Shown: in pieces, positions 37,424 to 46,554 of the stretch
How positions within the stretch are numbered: position 1 is the stretch's first letter
How the letters are laid out: the number at the start of each line of letters is the position of its first letter
From: Methylobacterium sp. E-045
Lineage (GTDB): Bacteria; Pseudomonadota; Alphaproteobacteria; Rhizobiales; Beijerinckiaceae
Direction: 5' to 3'
DNA length: 64,000 nt
NCBI RefSeq assembly: GCF_022829685.1
Contig: NZ_JAKSYE010000055.1
Coordinates: forward strand, 28,318-92,317
Program-made: the position numbers and the translations under genes
The notes under the pieces: model-generated
Told to the model about the DNA's origin: nothing
Database searches by the model: none
Seen by the model: the letters and a program-made list of their open reading frames with translations, nothing else

Positions 37424-37726
37424 ATGACGAAGATTGCCACCTTACTCGCCGGTGTGATGATGACCGCGTCGGTGCCTGCCTTCGCGCAGTCGACGGGGCC
37501 AGCCGAGATCAGGCAGCCCGGTCCGGCGCGGATGACATCGCCGGGCACGTCCGATGTCCCGGTGGTCAAGCCGGGCGGCATCGACAACAGCGGTCCGGGC
37601 TCCATCGGGACCGAGGCCTATGGTGCCACCGGCGCGGACAGCCGGTCGAACAATTCGGGCGCGGCTGGAAACGCCAACAAGCCGGAAGTCGCGATCCCCA
37701 ACACCGGCGGGGGCGGCGGCCGATAG
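37424..37726 (+). CDS. Small secreted Gly/Pro-rich protein
   Basis: A 100-aa protein with a clear signal peptide (MTKIATLLAGVMMTASVPAFA before QST). The mature part is rich in Gly, Pro, Ser and Asn and ends in a run of Gly, so it is probably disordered and periplasmic or extracellular. The ATG at 37424 is used; a TTG one codon earlier is the alternative. No domain was recognised. Confidence 0.7.
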   Translation: MTKIATLLAGVMMTASVPAFAQSTGPAEIRQPGPARMTSPGTSDVPVVKPGGIDNSGPGSIGTEAYGATGADSRSNNSGAAGNANKPEVAIPNTGGGGGR

Positions 37727-37744
37727 ACGAAGGCGTTGGACGAC

Positions 37745-37785
37745 CGACCGGCCCGCGTGAGGGGGGCACTATCGCGGGCCGGTCG
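37745..37785. terminator. 13-bp perfect hairpin between convergent genes
   Basis: Arms CGACCGGCCCGCG and CGCGGGCCGGTCG are fully complementary around a 15-base loop. It lies between the secreted-protein gene (plus) and the second RND permease (minus). It lacks a T tract but could stop transcription from both sides. Confidence 0.5.
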
Positions 37786-37861
37786 ATGTACCGCGCATTC
37801 ATGGTCTGAACGCGCGATCCCTGGAATGCCCGTGGATGCCGGGCATGGATGAGGGTTTCGC

Positions 37862-40800
37862 TCAGGACACCGCCGGGCGGGCCATCGAAGCCGCGCCGCG
37901 CGATGCCCGCTCTCCCGTCGGCGCCCGTTCCACGCGGAACCAGAGGGCGTAGAGGGCCGGGAGGAACAGCAAGGTCAGCACCGTGCCGACCCCGACTCCG
38001 CCGATGAGGACGTAGGCGAGCGCGCCCCAGAACACCGAATGGGTGAGCGGGATGAAGGCGAGCATGGCGGCGGCGGCCGTCAGGAAGACCGGGCGGGCGC
38101 GCCGCACCGTCGATTCGACGATGGCCTCGTAATCCGACAGACCCGACACCCGGTCGTGGTGGATCTGATCCACGAGGAGGAGCGTGTTGCGCATCAGGAT
38201 GCCGGACAGGGCGATCAGCCCGAGGATCGCGTTGAAACCGAACGGCTGGTGGAAGACCAGCAGGGTCGGCGCGGCGCCCACGAGTCCGAGGGGCGCGGTG
38301 GCGAAGACCATGAACATGGTCGAGAACGACCGCACTTGGATCATGATGACCGTGAGAGTCACGATCAGCATGATGGGGAACACCGCCACCAGTGACATCA
38401 TCGCCTTCGCGCTCTCCTCCACCGCGCCCGCGGTGTTGATGCGGTAGCCCGGCGGAAGCTTGGCCTTGATCGGTTCTAGCAGGGGGAAGATCTGGGCGTG
38501 GACATCCGGCGGCTGCTTCCCGTCCAGGATGTCGCCCTGGACGCGGATGTAGCTTTCCCGATTGTAGCGTTTCAGAACCGAGTCCTCGCTGCGGCTCTCG
38601 AGGCGTGCGACCTGGGAGAGCGGCACCTGCCGACCGTCTTTCGTCGCGAGGGTGAGGTCGCCGATCTCACCGAGGGAGCGCCGCTCGGGGCCCGGGCTGC
38701 GCAGCAGGACATCGACCGAGCGCAGGTTCTCCCGCACCTGGGTTGCCGGCATGCCGTTGAGGTAGCTCTGCAACTGCTGGCCGGCTTCCTTCGGGGTCAG
38801 GCCGATGAGGCGCAGGCGCTCCTGGTCGAGGGCGAGATGCAGGTTGGGGGTCTTGTCGCCCCAGTCGAGATGGACCATCCGCATGTTCGGGTTGGCCGCC
38901 ATGACGTCGCTGACCTCGGCGGCGATGCCTCGGATCACGTCGAGATTCGGCCCGACCACCCGGAAGGCCACGGGAAAGCGGATCGGTGGCCCAAAGACGA
39001 TCTGCAGGACACGCACCCGCGCCTCGGGGAAGCGCCCCTCGTCGACGAGCTTGCGGACTTTTGTCCGCAGGCTGTCGCGGGCATGGGCGTCGGCGCTCTG
39101 GACGACGATCTGCGCGAAGGCGGGATCGGGCAGTTCGGGGTCGAAGGACAGGACGAAGCGCGGCATGCCCTGGCCGATATAGCTCGTGATCTCCCCGGCT
39201 TCCGGCAACGTGCGCAGGGCCGATTCCAGCCGCTTCACGCTGGCTTCGGTGGTGGCGAAGGCCGAGCCCGCCGGAAGGGTCACCTCAACGATGAGTTCTG
39301 CCCGTTCCGAGTTCGGGAAGAACTGCTGCTCCACTTTGCCCATGGCCACCACCGCGCCGGCGAACAGCGCCACGGTGATGCCGGCGGCCATCCATTTGTG
39401 ATCGACCGACATCCGCACGATCCGGCGCAGGCGCTGGTAGTTCCTGGTGGCGTAGATCGCGTCATGGCCGCCTTCTACCCGTCTGATGTTCGGCAGGAGC
39501 TTGACCCCGAGATAGGGCGTGAAGGTCACGGCCACGATCCAGGAGATGATGAGCGAGAAGGCCACGACCCAGAAGATGTTGCCGGCATACTCGCCGGCCG
39601 TGGATGCCGCGAAGCCCACGGGGAGGAAGCCCGCGATGGTGACGAGGGTGCCCGTCAGCATCGGCGCGGCGGTGGCGCTCCAGGCATGGGTCGCCGCCTC
39701 GATCCGGTCGGCCCCTTCCTCCATGCGCACCACCATCATCTCGATGGCGATGATCGCGTCGTCGACGAGGAGGCCCAGCGAGATGATGAGGGCGCCCAGC
39801 GTGATGCGGTCGAAATCGCGGCCCGTGATCATCATCACCACGAACACCGCCGACAGGGTGAGCGGCACGGCCAGCGCAACCACGATGCCGACGCGAAATC
39901 CCAGCGCGGCGAGGCTGACCACGATCACCACCCCCAGCGCGGTGAAGAACTTGACCATGAATTCGTGGATGGCCTCGTCGATGACCTTGGCCTGGTCGGT
40001 GATCTTCGTGAACGCGATGCCGACGGGCGTGTCATGATAGATCGCGACCTCCTCGGCATCGAGCGCCGCGCCGAGGCTGAGACCGTTGAAGCCGGGCTTC
40101 ATCACGAGGCCGAGCATCAGCGCGGGCTCGCCGTCGTTGCGGATGGCGAAGGTCTTCGGATCCTCGTATCCGCGCTTCACCTCGGCGATGTCGCCGAGCT
40201 TGAAGCTGCGATCGCCCGCCGCGACGGGCAGGTTGCGGACGGCATCGAGCCCATCGATGGCGCCGTCGAGGCGGAGATACACGCGCGGTCCCGCCGCCTC
40301 GACGAAGCCGGCCGGAGTCACATCGTTCTGGTTGGCGAGAGCCGCCAGCAATTGCTGGCCCGTGATGCCGAGGGTGGCGAGGCGCTGGTACGAGATCTCG
40401 ACGAAGATCTTCTGCGCCTGCTCGCCGAGGATGTTGATCTTCTCGACGCCGGGCACGCGCAGCAGGCGCTGGCGAAGATCCTCCGCCCGCATCACCAATT
40501 GCCGGTGCGGCAGATCCTTGGCCTGGAGTGCGTAGAGAGCAAAGTAGATGTCGGAGAATTCGTCGTTGAACAGCGGCCCCAGCACGCCGCGCGGAAGGCT
40601 GGAGGCTTGGTCGGAGAGCTTCTTGCGCGCCTGGTAGAACTCCGCCTGGAGCTTGGCCGGCGGCATGTTGTCCTTGAAGATGACCTTCATCAGCATGAGC
40701 CCGGGCCGGACCGTGGTCTCGACGCGGTCGTAGAAGACGAGCTCCTGCAGGCGCTTTTCCAGCGGATCGGCGACCTGGCGCTGCATCTCGTCGGTGGTGG

Positions 40801-40969
40801 CGCCGGGCCATGTGGCCGAGACCACCATGACCTTCACGGTGAAGGCGGGGTCCTCTGCCCGACCGAGCTTCTCGAAGGCGAAGAACCCCGCGCCGGTGAG
40901 CGCGATCAGCAGGAAGAGCGTGACCGCCCGTTCCCGGACGGCGAGCGCGGATAGGTTGAAGCCGCTCAC
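37862..40969 (-). CDS. RND efflux permease, second system
   Basis: A 1035-aa RND permease with the usual 12 helices and two periplasmic loops. It starts MSGFNLSALAVRERAVTLFL. TM4 has GLLVDDAIIAIEMM with the Asp pair. The C-terminal half has AVFPIMLIVTLTVIMIQ and GILMRNTLLLVDQI. The N-terminal FEKLGRAEDPAFTVKVMVVSATWPGAT places it in the group often annotated as AcrB/MdtB-like permeases of acriflavin resistance, distinct from the first system. It overlaps its adaptor gene by 4 bases. Confidence 0.95.
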   Translation of the reverse strand: MSGFNLSALAVRERAVTLFLLIALTGAGFFAFEKLGRAEDPAFTVKVMVVSATWPGATTDEMQRQVADPLEKRLQELVFYDRVETTVRPGLMLMKVIFKDNMPPAKLQAEFYQARKKLSDQASSLPRGVLGPLFNDEFSDIYFALYALQAKDLPHRQLVMRAEDLRQRLLRVPGVEKINILGEQAQKIFVEISYQRLATLGITGQQLLAALANQNDVTPAGFVEAAGPRVYLRLDGAIDGLDAVRNLPVAAGDRSFKLGDIAEVKRGYEDPKTFAIRNDGEPALMLGLVMKPGFNGLSLGAALDAEEVAIYHDTPVGIAFTKITDQAKVIDEAIHEFMVKFFTALGVVIVVSLAALGFRVGIVVALAVPLTLSAVFVVMMITGRDFDRITLGALIISLGLLVDDAIIAIEMMVVRMEEGADRIEAATHAWSATAAPMLTGTLVTIAGFLPVGFAASTAGEYAGNIFWVVAFSLIISWIVAVTFTPYLGVKLLPNIRRVEGGHDAIYATRNYQRLRRIVRMSVDHKWMAAGITVALFAGAVVAMGKVEQQFFPNSERAELIVEVTLPAGSAFATTEASVKRLESALRTLPEAGEITSYIGQGMPRFVLSFDPELPDPAFAQIVVQSADAHARDSLRTKVRKLVDEGRFPEARVRVLQIVFGPPIRFPVAFRVVGPNLDVIRGIAAEVSDVMAANPNMRMVHLDWGDKTPNLHLALDQERLRLIGLTPKEAGQQLQSYLNGMPATQVRENLRSVDVLLRSPGPERRSLGEIGDLTLATKDGRQVPLSQVARLESRSEDSVLKRYNRESYIRVQGDILDGKQPPDVHAQIFPLLEPIKAKLPPGYRINTAGAVEESAKAMMSLVAVFPIMLIVTLTVIMIQVRSFSTMFMVFATAPLGLVGAAPTLLVFHQPFGFNAILGLIALSGILMRNTLLLVDQIHHDRVSGLSDYEAIVESTVRRARPVFLTAAAAMLAFIPLTHSVFWGALAYVLIGGVGVGTVLTLLFLPALYALWFRVERAPTGERASRGAASMARPAVS

Positions 40970-42051
40970 CGGGCCCCTCCCATCGTGAAGGACGCGACCC
41001 GGACTTTCTGCCCGGCCTTCAGAAGATGCGCCCCCAGGGCCACGATCCGGTCGCCCGGATTCAGGCCGGAGACGATGTCGGCATTCTCCTCGGCCATGCG
41101 GGCGACCGCGACGGATTGCGCCGTGACGGTCTCGGTAGCCGGGTCGTAGCGCCAGACCGACGAGCCCTGACCCTGGTCGAACAGGGCACCGAGCGGCACC
41201 GCCACGGCAGCGGCCCGTGCGGCGTCGGTGGTTGTGAGGTGAAGCGTCACCGTGGCGCCCAGCGGCGCCGTCTCGCCGCCGCCCGAGAGGATGTAGCGAG
41301 CCCTGTAGGTGCGCGTCGCGGCATCCGCCGTGGCGGAGAGTTCACGCAGCCGCGCCGGATAGGTCACCTCGCCCTCGGCATAGAGGATGGCCGAGGCCTC
41401 GCCCTGCGCCGCGCGCCGGCTCCCCTCGGGCAGGAACACCTCGGCCTCTCGGGCGCCATCGCGCGCAAGTTTCACCACCGTCTGCCCGGCGGCGACCACC
41501 TGGCCCGGTTCGGAGGGCACCTCCATCACCACGCCGTCCGCATCCGCCTGCAGCTCGGAGTAACCGGCCTGATTGGCGATCTGGCTCGCCTGCGCCTCGG
41601 CATTGGCGAATTGCGCGATGGCGGAATCGGCCGCGCCCTTGTTCTGGTCGTAGGTCTGTTTCGAGGTCCAGCCGTCGGAGACGAGCTTGCGGCTGCGCTC
41701 CTCGTCGGCCTTCGCCTTGATCATCTGGGCGCGGGCCGCCTCGACCGAGGCGCGGGCGGCATTGAGCGCGAGGCTGAAATCGGTGCGATCCAGGCGCATC
41801 AGCGGCTGGCCCCGCGTCACCCGATCGCCCGGATCGACGAGCCGCTCGAAGATCTTGCCGCTGACGCGAAAGCCGAGATTGCTCTCGGTCCGAGCCCGGA
41901 TCACGCCGGTGTAGCGCGCGATCCCACCACCGCTCCGCGCGACCTCGACAATCTGGACCAGGGGCGGTGGAGGCGACACGGCGGTCTCGCCCGGCGAGCA
42001 GGCCGTCAGGGCCAGGCCGACAATCCCGAGGGCAATCCTCGCATCCATCAC
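40966..42051 (-). CDS. RND adaptor lipoprotein, second system
   Basis: A 361-aa membrane fusion protein. The N-terminus has a lipobox (LALTAC) with Cys at about residue 18, so it is probably a lipoprotein of the inner membrane's outer face. Lipoyl halves and a helical hairpin follow (VIRARTESNLGFRVSGKIFERLVDPGDRV, SYDQ-like KQTYDQNKGAADSAIAQ), then barrel domains. The 4-base overlap with the permease indicates coupling. A good promoter lies just upstream (42093-42120). Confidence 0.92.
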   Translation of the reverse strand: MMDARIALGIVGLALTACSPGETAVSPPPPLVQIVEVARSGGGIARYTGVIRARTESNLGFRVSGKIFERLVDPGDRVTRGQPLMRLDRTDFSLALNAARASVEAARAQMIKAKADEERSRKLVSDGWTSKQTYDQNKGAADSAIAQFANAEAQASQIANQAGYSELQADADGVVMEVPSEPGQVVAAGQTVVKLARDGAREAEVFLPEGSRRAAQGEASAILYAEGEVTYPARLRELSATADAATRTYRARYILSGGGETAPLGATVTLHLTTTDAARAAAVAVPLGALFDQGQGSSVWRYDPATETVTAQSVAVARMAEENADIVSGLNPGDRIVALGAHLLKAGQKVRVASFTMGGAR

Positions 42052-42092
42052 GCATTCCCCCGCAACCGCACCATCAATAAGATGATGATCGT

Positions 42093-42120
42093 AATATATT
42101 CAGGCGGAGGTGAGCGTCAA
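42093..42120 (-). promoter_or_regulatory. Sigma-70 promoter of second RND operon
   Basis: On the minus strand TTGACG and TATATT are spaced by 16 bases, ending 42 bases before the adaptor ATG. The -10 region lies in a distinctly AT-rich patch. This is one of the clearest promoters in the window. No regulator gene is adjacent. Confidence 0.65.
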
Positions 42121-42163
42121 GGGCATGCGGCGGGGGTGCTGACGCCATGAAGTGCGCCGCAGT

Positions 42164-42194
42164 GGTCACGGCGCATGCGTGATGGCGCGTGACC
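42164..42194. repeat. Inverted repeat in intergenic region
   Basis: Arms GGTCACG and CGTGACC (7 bp) are separated by 17 bases. It lies in the 336-base gap (42052-42387) upstream of the RND operon promoter, where no gene is seen. It could be an operator or a hairpin. Confidence 0.35.
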
Positions 42195-42387
42195 GTCGCC
42201 GACCGCATGTCGAGGTGAAGGCGGCCGGGCCGAGACCGACAGGTTGGGAAGGTTCAGGCCGCACCGGCGCAGCCGTGCGAGCCAACAGGGATCGGCAAGA
42301 GCCAGCAGTGACTGCGCCGGGGGACCTGCCTCTGCTCATCGGAGACGATCGTTCGCCTGGACAGTCACCGGCGGTGCCGGGAGGAGC

Positions 42388-42651
42388 TCATTCCCGCAAG
42401 GGGCGGGCCTCGAGGATAGCCGCGAGAATGAAGGGACGCTTCATCAGGGGGCCGGTATTCCCACGGTTCACGAAATCGTTCGCGCCGGGATGCCGCCGCA
42501 CGGCTTTACCGAGATCGAGCCGGTAACCCTCCTTGAAGACGAAAGGCGGCGCCATGGAATTCGCAAGGTAGGTTTCAACAGCCGCCGCCACCTCGTCCTG
42601 AGAGATGAGGTTCAGGTTGCACAGGGCGGCTGTCGTCAGCTTCTCGGTCAT
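42388..42651 (-). CDS. Hypothetical protein, 87 aa
   Basis: A soluble protein beginning MTEKLTTAALCNLNLISQDEV. Its amino-acid mix is that of a normal folded protein (helix ISQDEVAAAVETYLANSM, then FVFKEGYRLDLGKAVRRHPG), unlike the Arg/Pro-rich shadows on the other strand. No good ribosome site precedes the ATG. No family was recognised. Confidence 0.5.
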   Translation of the reverse strand: MTEKLTTAALCNLNLISQDEVAAAVETYLANSMAPPFVFKEGYRLDLGKAVRRHPGANDFVNRGNTGPLMKRPFILAAILEARPLRE

Positions 42652-42741
42652 TCGGAACGGTAGGGCCGCGGGGCAATCCCCGCAACCGTCCCGCCGACAC
42701 GCAAGTCCGAAGAACGCGCGTGAGCGTACTGCTCCGCCGCC

Positions 42742-43011
42742 TTAGCGGTCGCGACGGTCCCGAACGGTGCCACGCTCGTCACGCCGCTCCATCCGCTCCT
42801 CGCGCCGATCCGGATCGACGCCGAGCACGCCCCCGACGGTGCCCGTCGCGGCTCCGACCGCACCGCCGACCACGCCGCCAACGGGACCGGCCGCGCGATT
42901 GCCATCTTCGATCCCGCGCTCTGCGCCCCTTACCGTCCCTTGCGCCTGAGCCGATGCGGCCAGAGCGAAGGGCGAAAGAATGACGGCCGCAGCAATGAGG
43001 GCATGTTTCAT
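42742..43011 (-). CDS. Secreted glycine-zipper protein
   Basis: An 89-aa protein with a signal peptide (MKHALIAAAVILSPFALAASAQAQ). A Gly-zipper-like stretch (GPVGGVVGGAVGAATGTVGGVLG) is followed by an Arg/Glu/Asp-rich charged tail. AAGGAGA lies at good spacing before the ATG at 43011. Such proteins sit in the envelope; the role is unknown. Confidence 0.75.
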   Translation of the reverse strand: MKHALIAAAVILSPFALAASAQAQGTVRGAERGIEDGNRAAGPVGGVVGGAVGAATGTVGGVLGVDPDRREERMERRDERGTVRDRRDR

Positions 43012-43494
43012 GAGGGTCTCCTTGACCGATGGAGCGAATGGCGGGCTCGCAGGGGCGAGCCCATCCTGCATCGTGGGTCAACGGTCGAAAGTCGGATTGG
43101 TCGCACGCGTGGCCCCAAGACACATGCGGGAGCCAGCAGACAGGCGCGCCGGCGGCCATCGCGATGACGCAGGCGCCGGACCCCTCGCGCCGTCGTTCCG
43201 CTCTCGGAGGCTGCAGCGATACGGAGCCTACTCGCGTGCGAAACGGACGCCGGAAAGCTGCGCAACGCCAACCATACCAGCCCGCGTCCGACAGACACGG
43301 TCGCAATCGCCGTTGCGCTGAACAGACGCTCGGCGCTCTTCTCGATCAGCCCGCAAAGGGCCGGGGTGTCGCTTCTGCAAGCGGCATCCTCAGCCCATGC
43401 AGCCACCATCGCGTTCACCGAGTGGAGGCGGTCACCCGAGGCGCCGGCCGCGCTCACAGCATGAGCGCGGTCACCTCGCTTGGCATCCGTTATC
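43012..43494. other. Intergenic, nothing recognised
   Basis: Apart from the ribosome site of the Gly-zipper gene, I see no gene, repeat or terminator here. The open frames on both strands have Arg/Pro/Ser-rich shadow composition. Confidence 0.4.
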
Positions 43495-45132
43495 TCAGAA
43501 CACGTGTCGCAGGATGAAGAAGAGGACGCCCGCCAGGGTGATGGCGGCCGGCAGGGTCAGCACCCAGGCCAGCGCCATGTTGCGCACGGTGGACATCTGC
43601 AGGCCCGATCCGTTGGCCGCCATCGTGCCGGCGACGCCGCTGGACAGAATGTGCGTGGTCGAGACCGGCAGGCCGTAGAGCTCGGCGAGGCCGATGGTGC
43701 CGGCGGCGACCATCTCGGCGGACGCACCCTGCGCGTAGGTGAGATGGGTCTTGCCGATCTTCTCGCCCACGGTGACGACGATGCGCTTCCAGCCCACCAT
43801 GGTACCGAGGCCGAGGGCCAGCGCGACGCAGACCTTGACCCAGGTGGGGATGTAGCGGGTCCCGTCGTTGAGGAGGCCGGTATAGGCCTTCAGGGTGCCG
43901 GCCTCGGCCTCCGAGAATGTCGCGCCGTTCTTCGGCAGGAGCCGGATCGCGTCGGCGGCGAGATACATGTCGTTGCGCAGGTTCGAGGTCGCCGCCGCCG
44001 GCACCTGCTTGATGGCGCCGTAGCTCTTGACGTTGTCGGCGATGTCGGTGGCCAGCGCGGCGAGCGCCCCGTACACCGCGGGCTGGTTCAGGTCCTTCGA
44101 CTTCAGGGCCTCCGACACCTGCTTGCGGGCCTCGGCGGCATCCGGCTTGGCCGTCGTCCCGGCATGGCCCGCGAACACCGTGCTGGCGCTCTGCGAGGTC
44201 TGGATGAAGGCCGGGGTGGTGTCGTCCGACATCGTGCGGTTGAGGGCATAGGCGGTGGGCGCCGCGCCGATGAGGATGAGCATGATCAGACCCATGCCCT
44301 TCTGGCCGTCATTGCCGCCATGGAAGAACGACACGAGGGTGCAGGTCAGGATCAGCAGGCTGCGGATCCACAAAGGCGGCGGGGTTTCGCCCTTGGGGGC
44401 CTCGTAGAGGTCCTTCCGGCGCACCGTGAACTTGAGGGCCAGCAGCAGCAGGGCCGCGGCGATGAAGCCGATGACGGGACTGAACAGCAGCGCCTTGAAC
44501 ACGCCCATGGCCTGCGCCCAGTCGACGCCCGAGGTTGCCTGTCCCTCGGGGGCCATCAGCTGGTTGGCGAGACCGACGCCGATGACCGATCCGATCAGGG
44601 CATGGGAGGACGAGTTCGGCAGGCCGAAAGCCCAGGTGCCCAGGTTCCAGAGGATCGCGGCAATGAGCAGCGCGAAGATCATGGCGTAACCGGCCGAGGA
44701 GCCGACCTGCAGGATCAGCTCCACCGGCAGCAGGGTGACGATGGCATAGGCGACCGCGCCGGACGACAACATCACACCGAGGAAGTTGAACGCGCCCGAC
44801 CAGATCACCGCGACGAGCGGCGGCATCGAGTGGGTGTAGATCACGGTGGCGACCGCATTGGCGGTGTCGTGGAACCCGTTCACGAACTCGAAGGCCAGGG
44901 CGATGAGCAGGGCCAGGCCGAGCAGCACGAAGGCGCCGATGGCGAGGGGCGACTGGCCCACCGCGTTCATGTCGGTCACGAGGCTGTAGAGCGCGTAGCC
45001 CAATCCGGCGACCAGGACGAGCAGGAAGGCGATGACCCCGCCCGGGTGGATCCCGTGATCGAGCTTTGGTCCTGCGGCGGGCGCAATGGCGCTCTGTGGC
45101 AAGCCCGTCGGAGCGGCAACGGCGTCGGACAT
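43495..45132 (-). CDS. pit: Low-affinity inorganic phosphate transporter (PiT/PHO4 family)
   Basis: A 545-aa metal-phosphate symporter. The two PHO4 signature halves are ALAFEFVNGFHDTANAVATVIYT in the N-terminal part and the repeat near the C-terminus with GLAELYGLPVSTTHILSSGVAGTMAA. FGLPNSSSHALIGSVIGVGLA, a third family block, lies mid-protein. About ten or more membrane helices flank a long hydrophilic central loop (about 300-400). A Pho-box-like sequence lies 51-68 bases upstream. Pit imports phosphate with divalent metal using the proton gradient. Confidence 0.95.
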   Translation of the reverse strand: MSDAVAAPTGLPQSAIAPAAGPKLDHGIHPGGVIAFLLVLVAGLGYALYSLVTDMNAVGQSPLAIGAFVLLGLALLIALAFEFVNGFHDTANAVATVIYTHSMPPLVAVIWSGAFNFLGVMLSSGAVAYAIVTLLPVELILQVGSSAGYAMIFALLIAAILWNLGTWAFGLPNSSSHALIGSVIGVGLANQLMAPEGQATSGVDWAQAMGVFKALLFSPVIGFIAAALLLLALKFTVRRKDLYEAPKGETPPPLWIRSLLILTCTLVSFFHGGNDGQKGMGLIMLILIGAAPTAYALNRTMSDDTTPAFIQTSQSASTVFAGHAGTTAKPDAAEARKQVSEALKSKDLNQPAVYGALAALATDIADNVKSYGAIKQVPAAATSNLRNDMYLAADAIRLLPKNGATFSEAEAGTLKAYTGLLNDGTRYIPTWVKVCVALALGLGTMVGWKRIVVTVGEKIGKTHLTYAQGASAEMVAAGTIGLAELYGLPVSTTHILSSGVAGTMAANGSGLQMSTVRNMALAWVLTLPAAITLAGVLFFILRHVF

Positions 45133-45182
45133 GATGGCCTCAAGACCCTGGGGATCAGTGAGCCTGCCAGTAGGTTGGGCTC

Positions 45183-45200
45183 ATAACAGTCCTGTGACAC
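45183..45200 (-). promoter_or_regulatory. Pho-box-like site upstream of pit
   Basis: On the minus strand it reads GTGTCACAGGACTGTTAT: two 7-base units (GTGTCAC, CTGTTAT) spaced 11 bases apart. Compared with the PhoB unit CTGTCAT, the match is 5 of 7 and 6 of 7. In Sinorhizobium a pit operon is known to be repressed by PhoB, so the site is plausible. Confidence 0.4.
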
Positions 45201-45863
45201 GCATTCGAAATACCTCGGACCCGGTGGATTAAGCCGGCGATCTCAAGCGTGGAGTATTGGCTTTCCGTTTCAGCCCGCATGGGCGATCGGCAAGCGGCCT
45301 CACCATCGAACTCATCCGACGAACCGGCCTGGACTGCCGCAGCTGAACCGTCAGGCTTCGCGAAGCACCCGGCAGGTCGTGTCCCGCGCGGTGGTGTAGC
45401 TGAGGGGTGGTCATCGGCGGTTGCCGAGTGGGGGCGGGTTGCGAGCATCACCCCAGGGATCGAGAGCTCCCGATGACCCTGAGCGGCCTCATGCGGAAGA
45501 GCGCCGCCGCGAATTTGCCATGCGGGATGATCGGTGTCGCCGAGGGGAGACGAGAAAGGTCGATCATCCCCGATCGTTCGGTGACCGTTCCGCTGCGGTG
45601 AGGTTCGCCGCGAGGCAGGCTGCCAACCGTCTGAAACGGTCTGCCCTCCGATCCACTCCCGCAGCAGTGACAACGCGATCAAGCGTCGCTCGCGCGCTAC
45701 CGCTCCGCTGGCCGGATAAGGTGGGCGAGCCATTGCGGCCGCGTAAGCCGCGCACCGGCTCCGCTCGCGACCCCTTCCGAAACGCCGCTCCGACTGCATC
45801 CTGGGAGCCGAAGACCATTGGCCGCATCCTACCGGTCGTGACGGTCCAATAAGGGGCAGGCCT
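45201..45863. other. Intergenic, junction of core and accessory DNA
   Basis: About 660 bases without a gene I can support. One minus-strand frame is open for about 210 codons (45155-45799) but has Arg/Ser/Pro-rich shadow composition and no domain. The accessory region begins at or just after this stretch. No transposase remnant or tRNA was seen. Confidence 0.4.
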
Positions 45864-46316
45864 GTGGACTGGAGCCGTCACCATCCGGTCGCGAAAGACC
45901 GCTTTGGCCTCTCGACGCTTGCCCATGTCTCGGGTGTGGATGCGCCTACGATCCAGCGCTGGATCCACCGCAAGGCTATCCGCGAACAGAAGATCGGCAG
46001 CGGCAGAGACCGGTCCTATACGATCTGGCAGGCCATCCACTTCGCCATCATCGCAGAGATGAGCCGCCTGGGCCTGTCGATCACCGGCAAGGGCGCGGAC
46101 CTCTCGCTGGCCCTCCTGGGCTACGTGCGCCACCGCGCGGCCCGTGACGGCGATCTGAGCGACGTAGGCGCCGTCTCGCTCACCCTGGTGCCCGATACGG
46201 ACGATTGGGGCATCCGGCCGGCCGAATGGGTGCTGACGGGCGAGTCCTGCATCACCATCGGGCTCGGGCTCATCACCGCCCGTGTGGTGGAGCGTTACCA
46301 GGCCGAGACCCCGTGA
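45864..46316 (+). CDS. HTH (MerR-like) DNA-binding protein
   Basis: A 150-aa protein with a GTG start after GGGGCAGG. Residues 15-50 form a MerR/AlpA-like winged HTH (STLAHVSGVDAPTIQRWIHRKAIREQK), then AIHFAIIAEMSRLGLSITGKGADLSLALL. The C-terminal half is beta-rich and not recognised. Its stop overlaps the GTG of the next gene, so the two are coupled. Similar genes occur in prophage and island DNA of Hyphomicrobiales; the target is unknown. Confidence 0.65.
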   Translation: MDWSRHHPVAKDRFGLSTLAHVSGVDAPTIQRWIHRKAIREQKIGSGRDRSYTIWQAIHFAIIAEMSRLGLSITGKGADLSLALLGYVRHRAARDGDLSDVGAVSLTLVPDTDDWGIRPAEWVLTGESCITIGLGLITARVVERYQAETP

Positions 46317-46528
46317 CCATCCCAAGCGCGGCGGACCTGATGCGGTTGCCCGCTGGCGATCGAGAGCCGCGCATCCGCTACCTAATCGAACGCGAGCGCA
46401 CCGAGCTTGTAGCAATCGAGGGCGAGGCCGGCGATCCCATTACAAGCCAGCGCCGCACCCTACGCACGCGCAACATCGCGAAGCTGCGTCACGTGGCGAC
46501 GACGATAGGGTTTGAGTTGAAACCGTAG
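46313..46528 (+). CDS. Small hypothetical protein coupled to HTH gene
   Basis: A 71-aa basic, soluble protein beginning with GTG at 46313 inside the previous stop (GTGA overlap). The sequence is mostly helical (IPSAADLMRLPAGDREPRIRYLIERERTEL) and ends RTRNIAKLRHVATTIGFELKP. It may act with the HTH partner. No family was recognised. Confidence 0.6.
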   Translation: MTIPSAADLMRLPAGDREPRIRYLIERERTELVAIEGEAGDPITSQRRTLRTRNIAKLRHVATTIGFELKP

Positions 46529-46554
46529 TCAGGCGTTTCTGCCGAAGGCTCGTT

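Noticed and set aside
45155..45799. 214-codon minus-strand frame after pit
   Set aside because: Composition is Arg/Ser/Pro/His-rich with no domain and no ribosome site; no support beyond being open.
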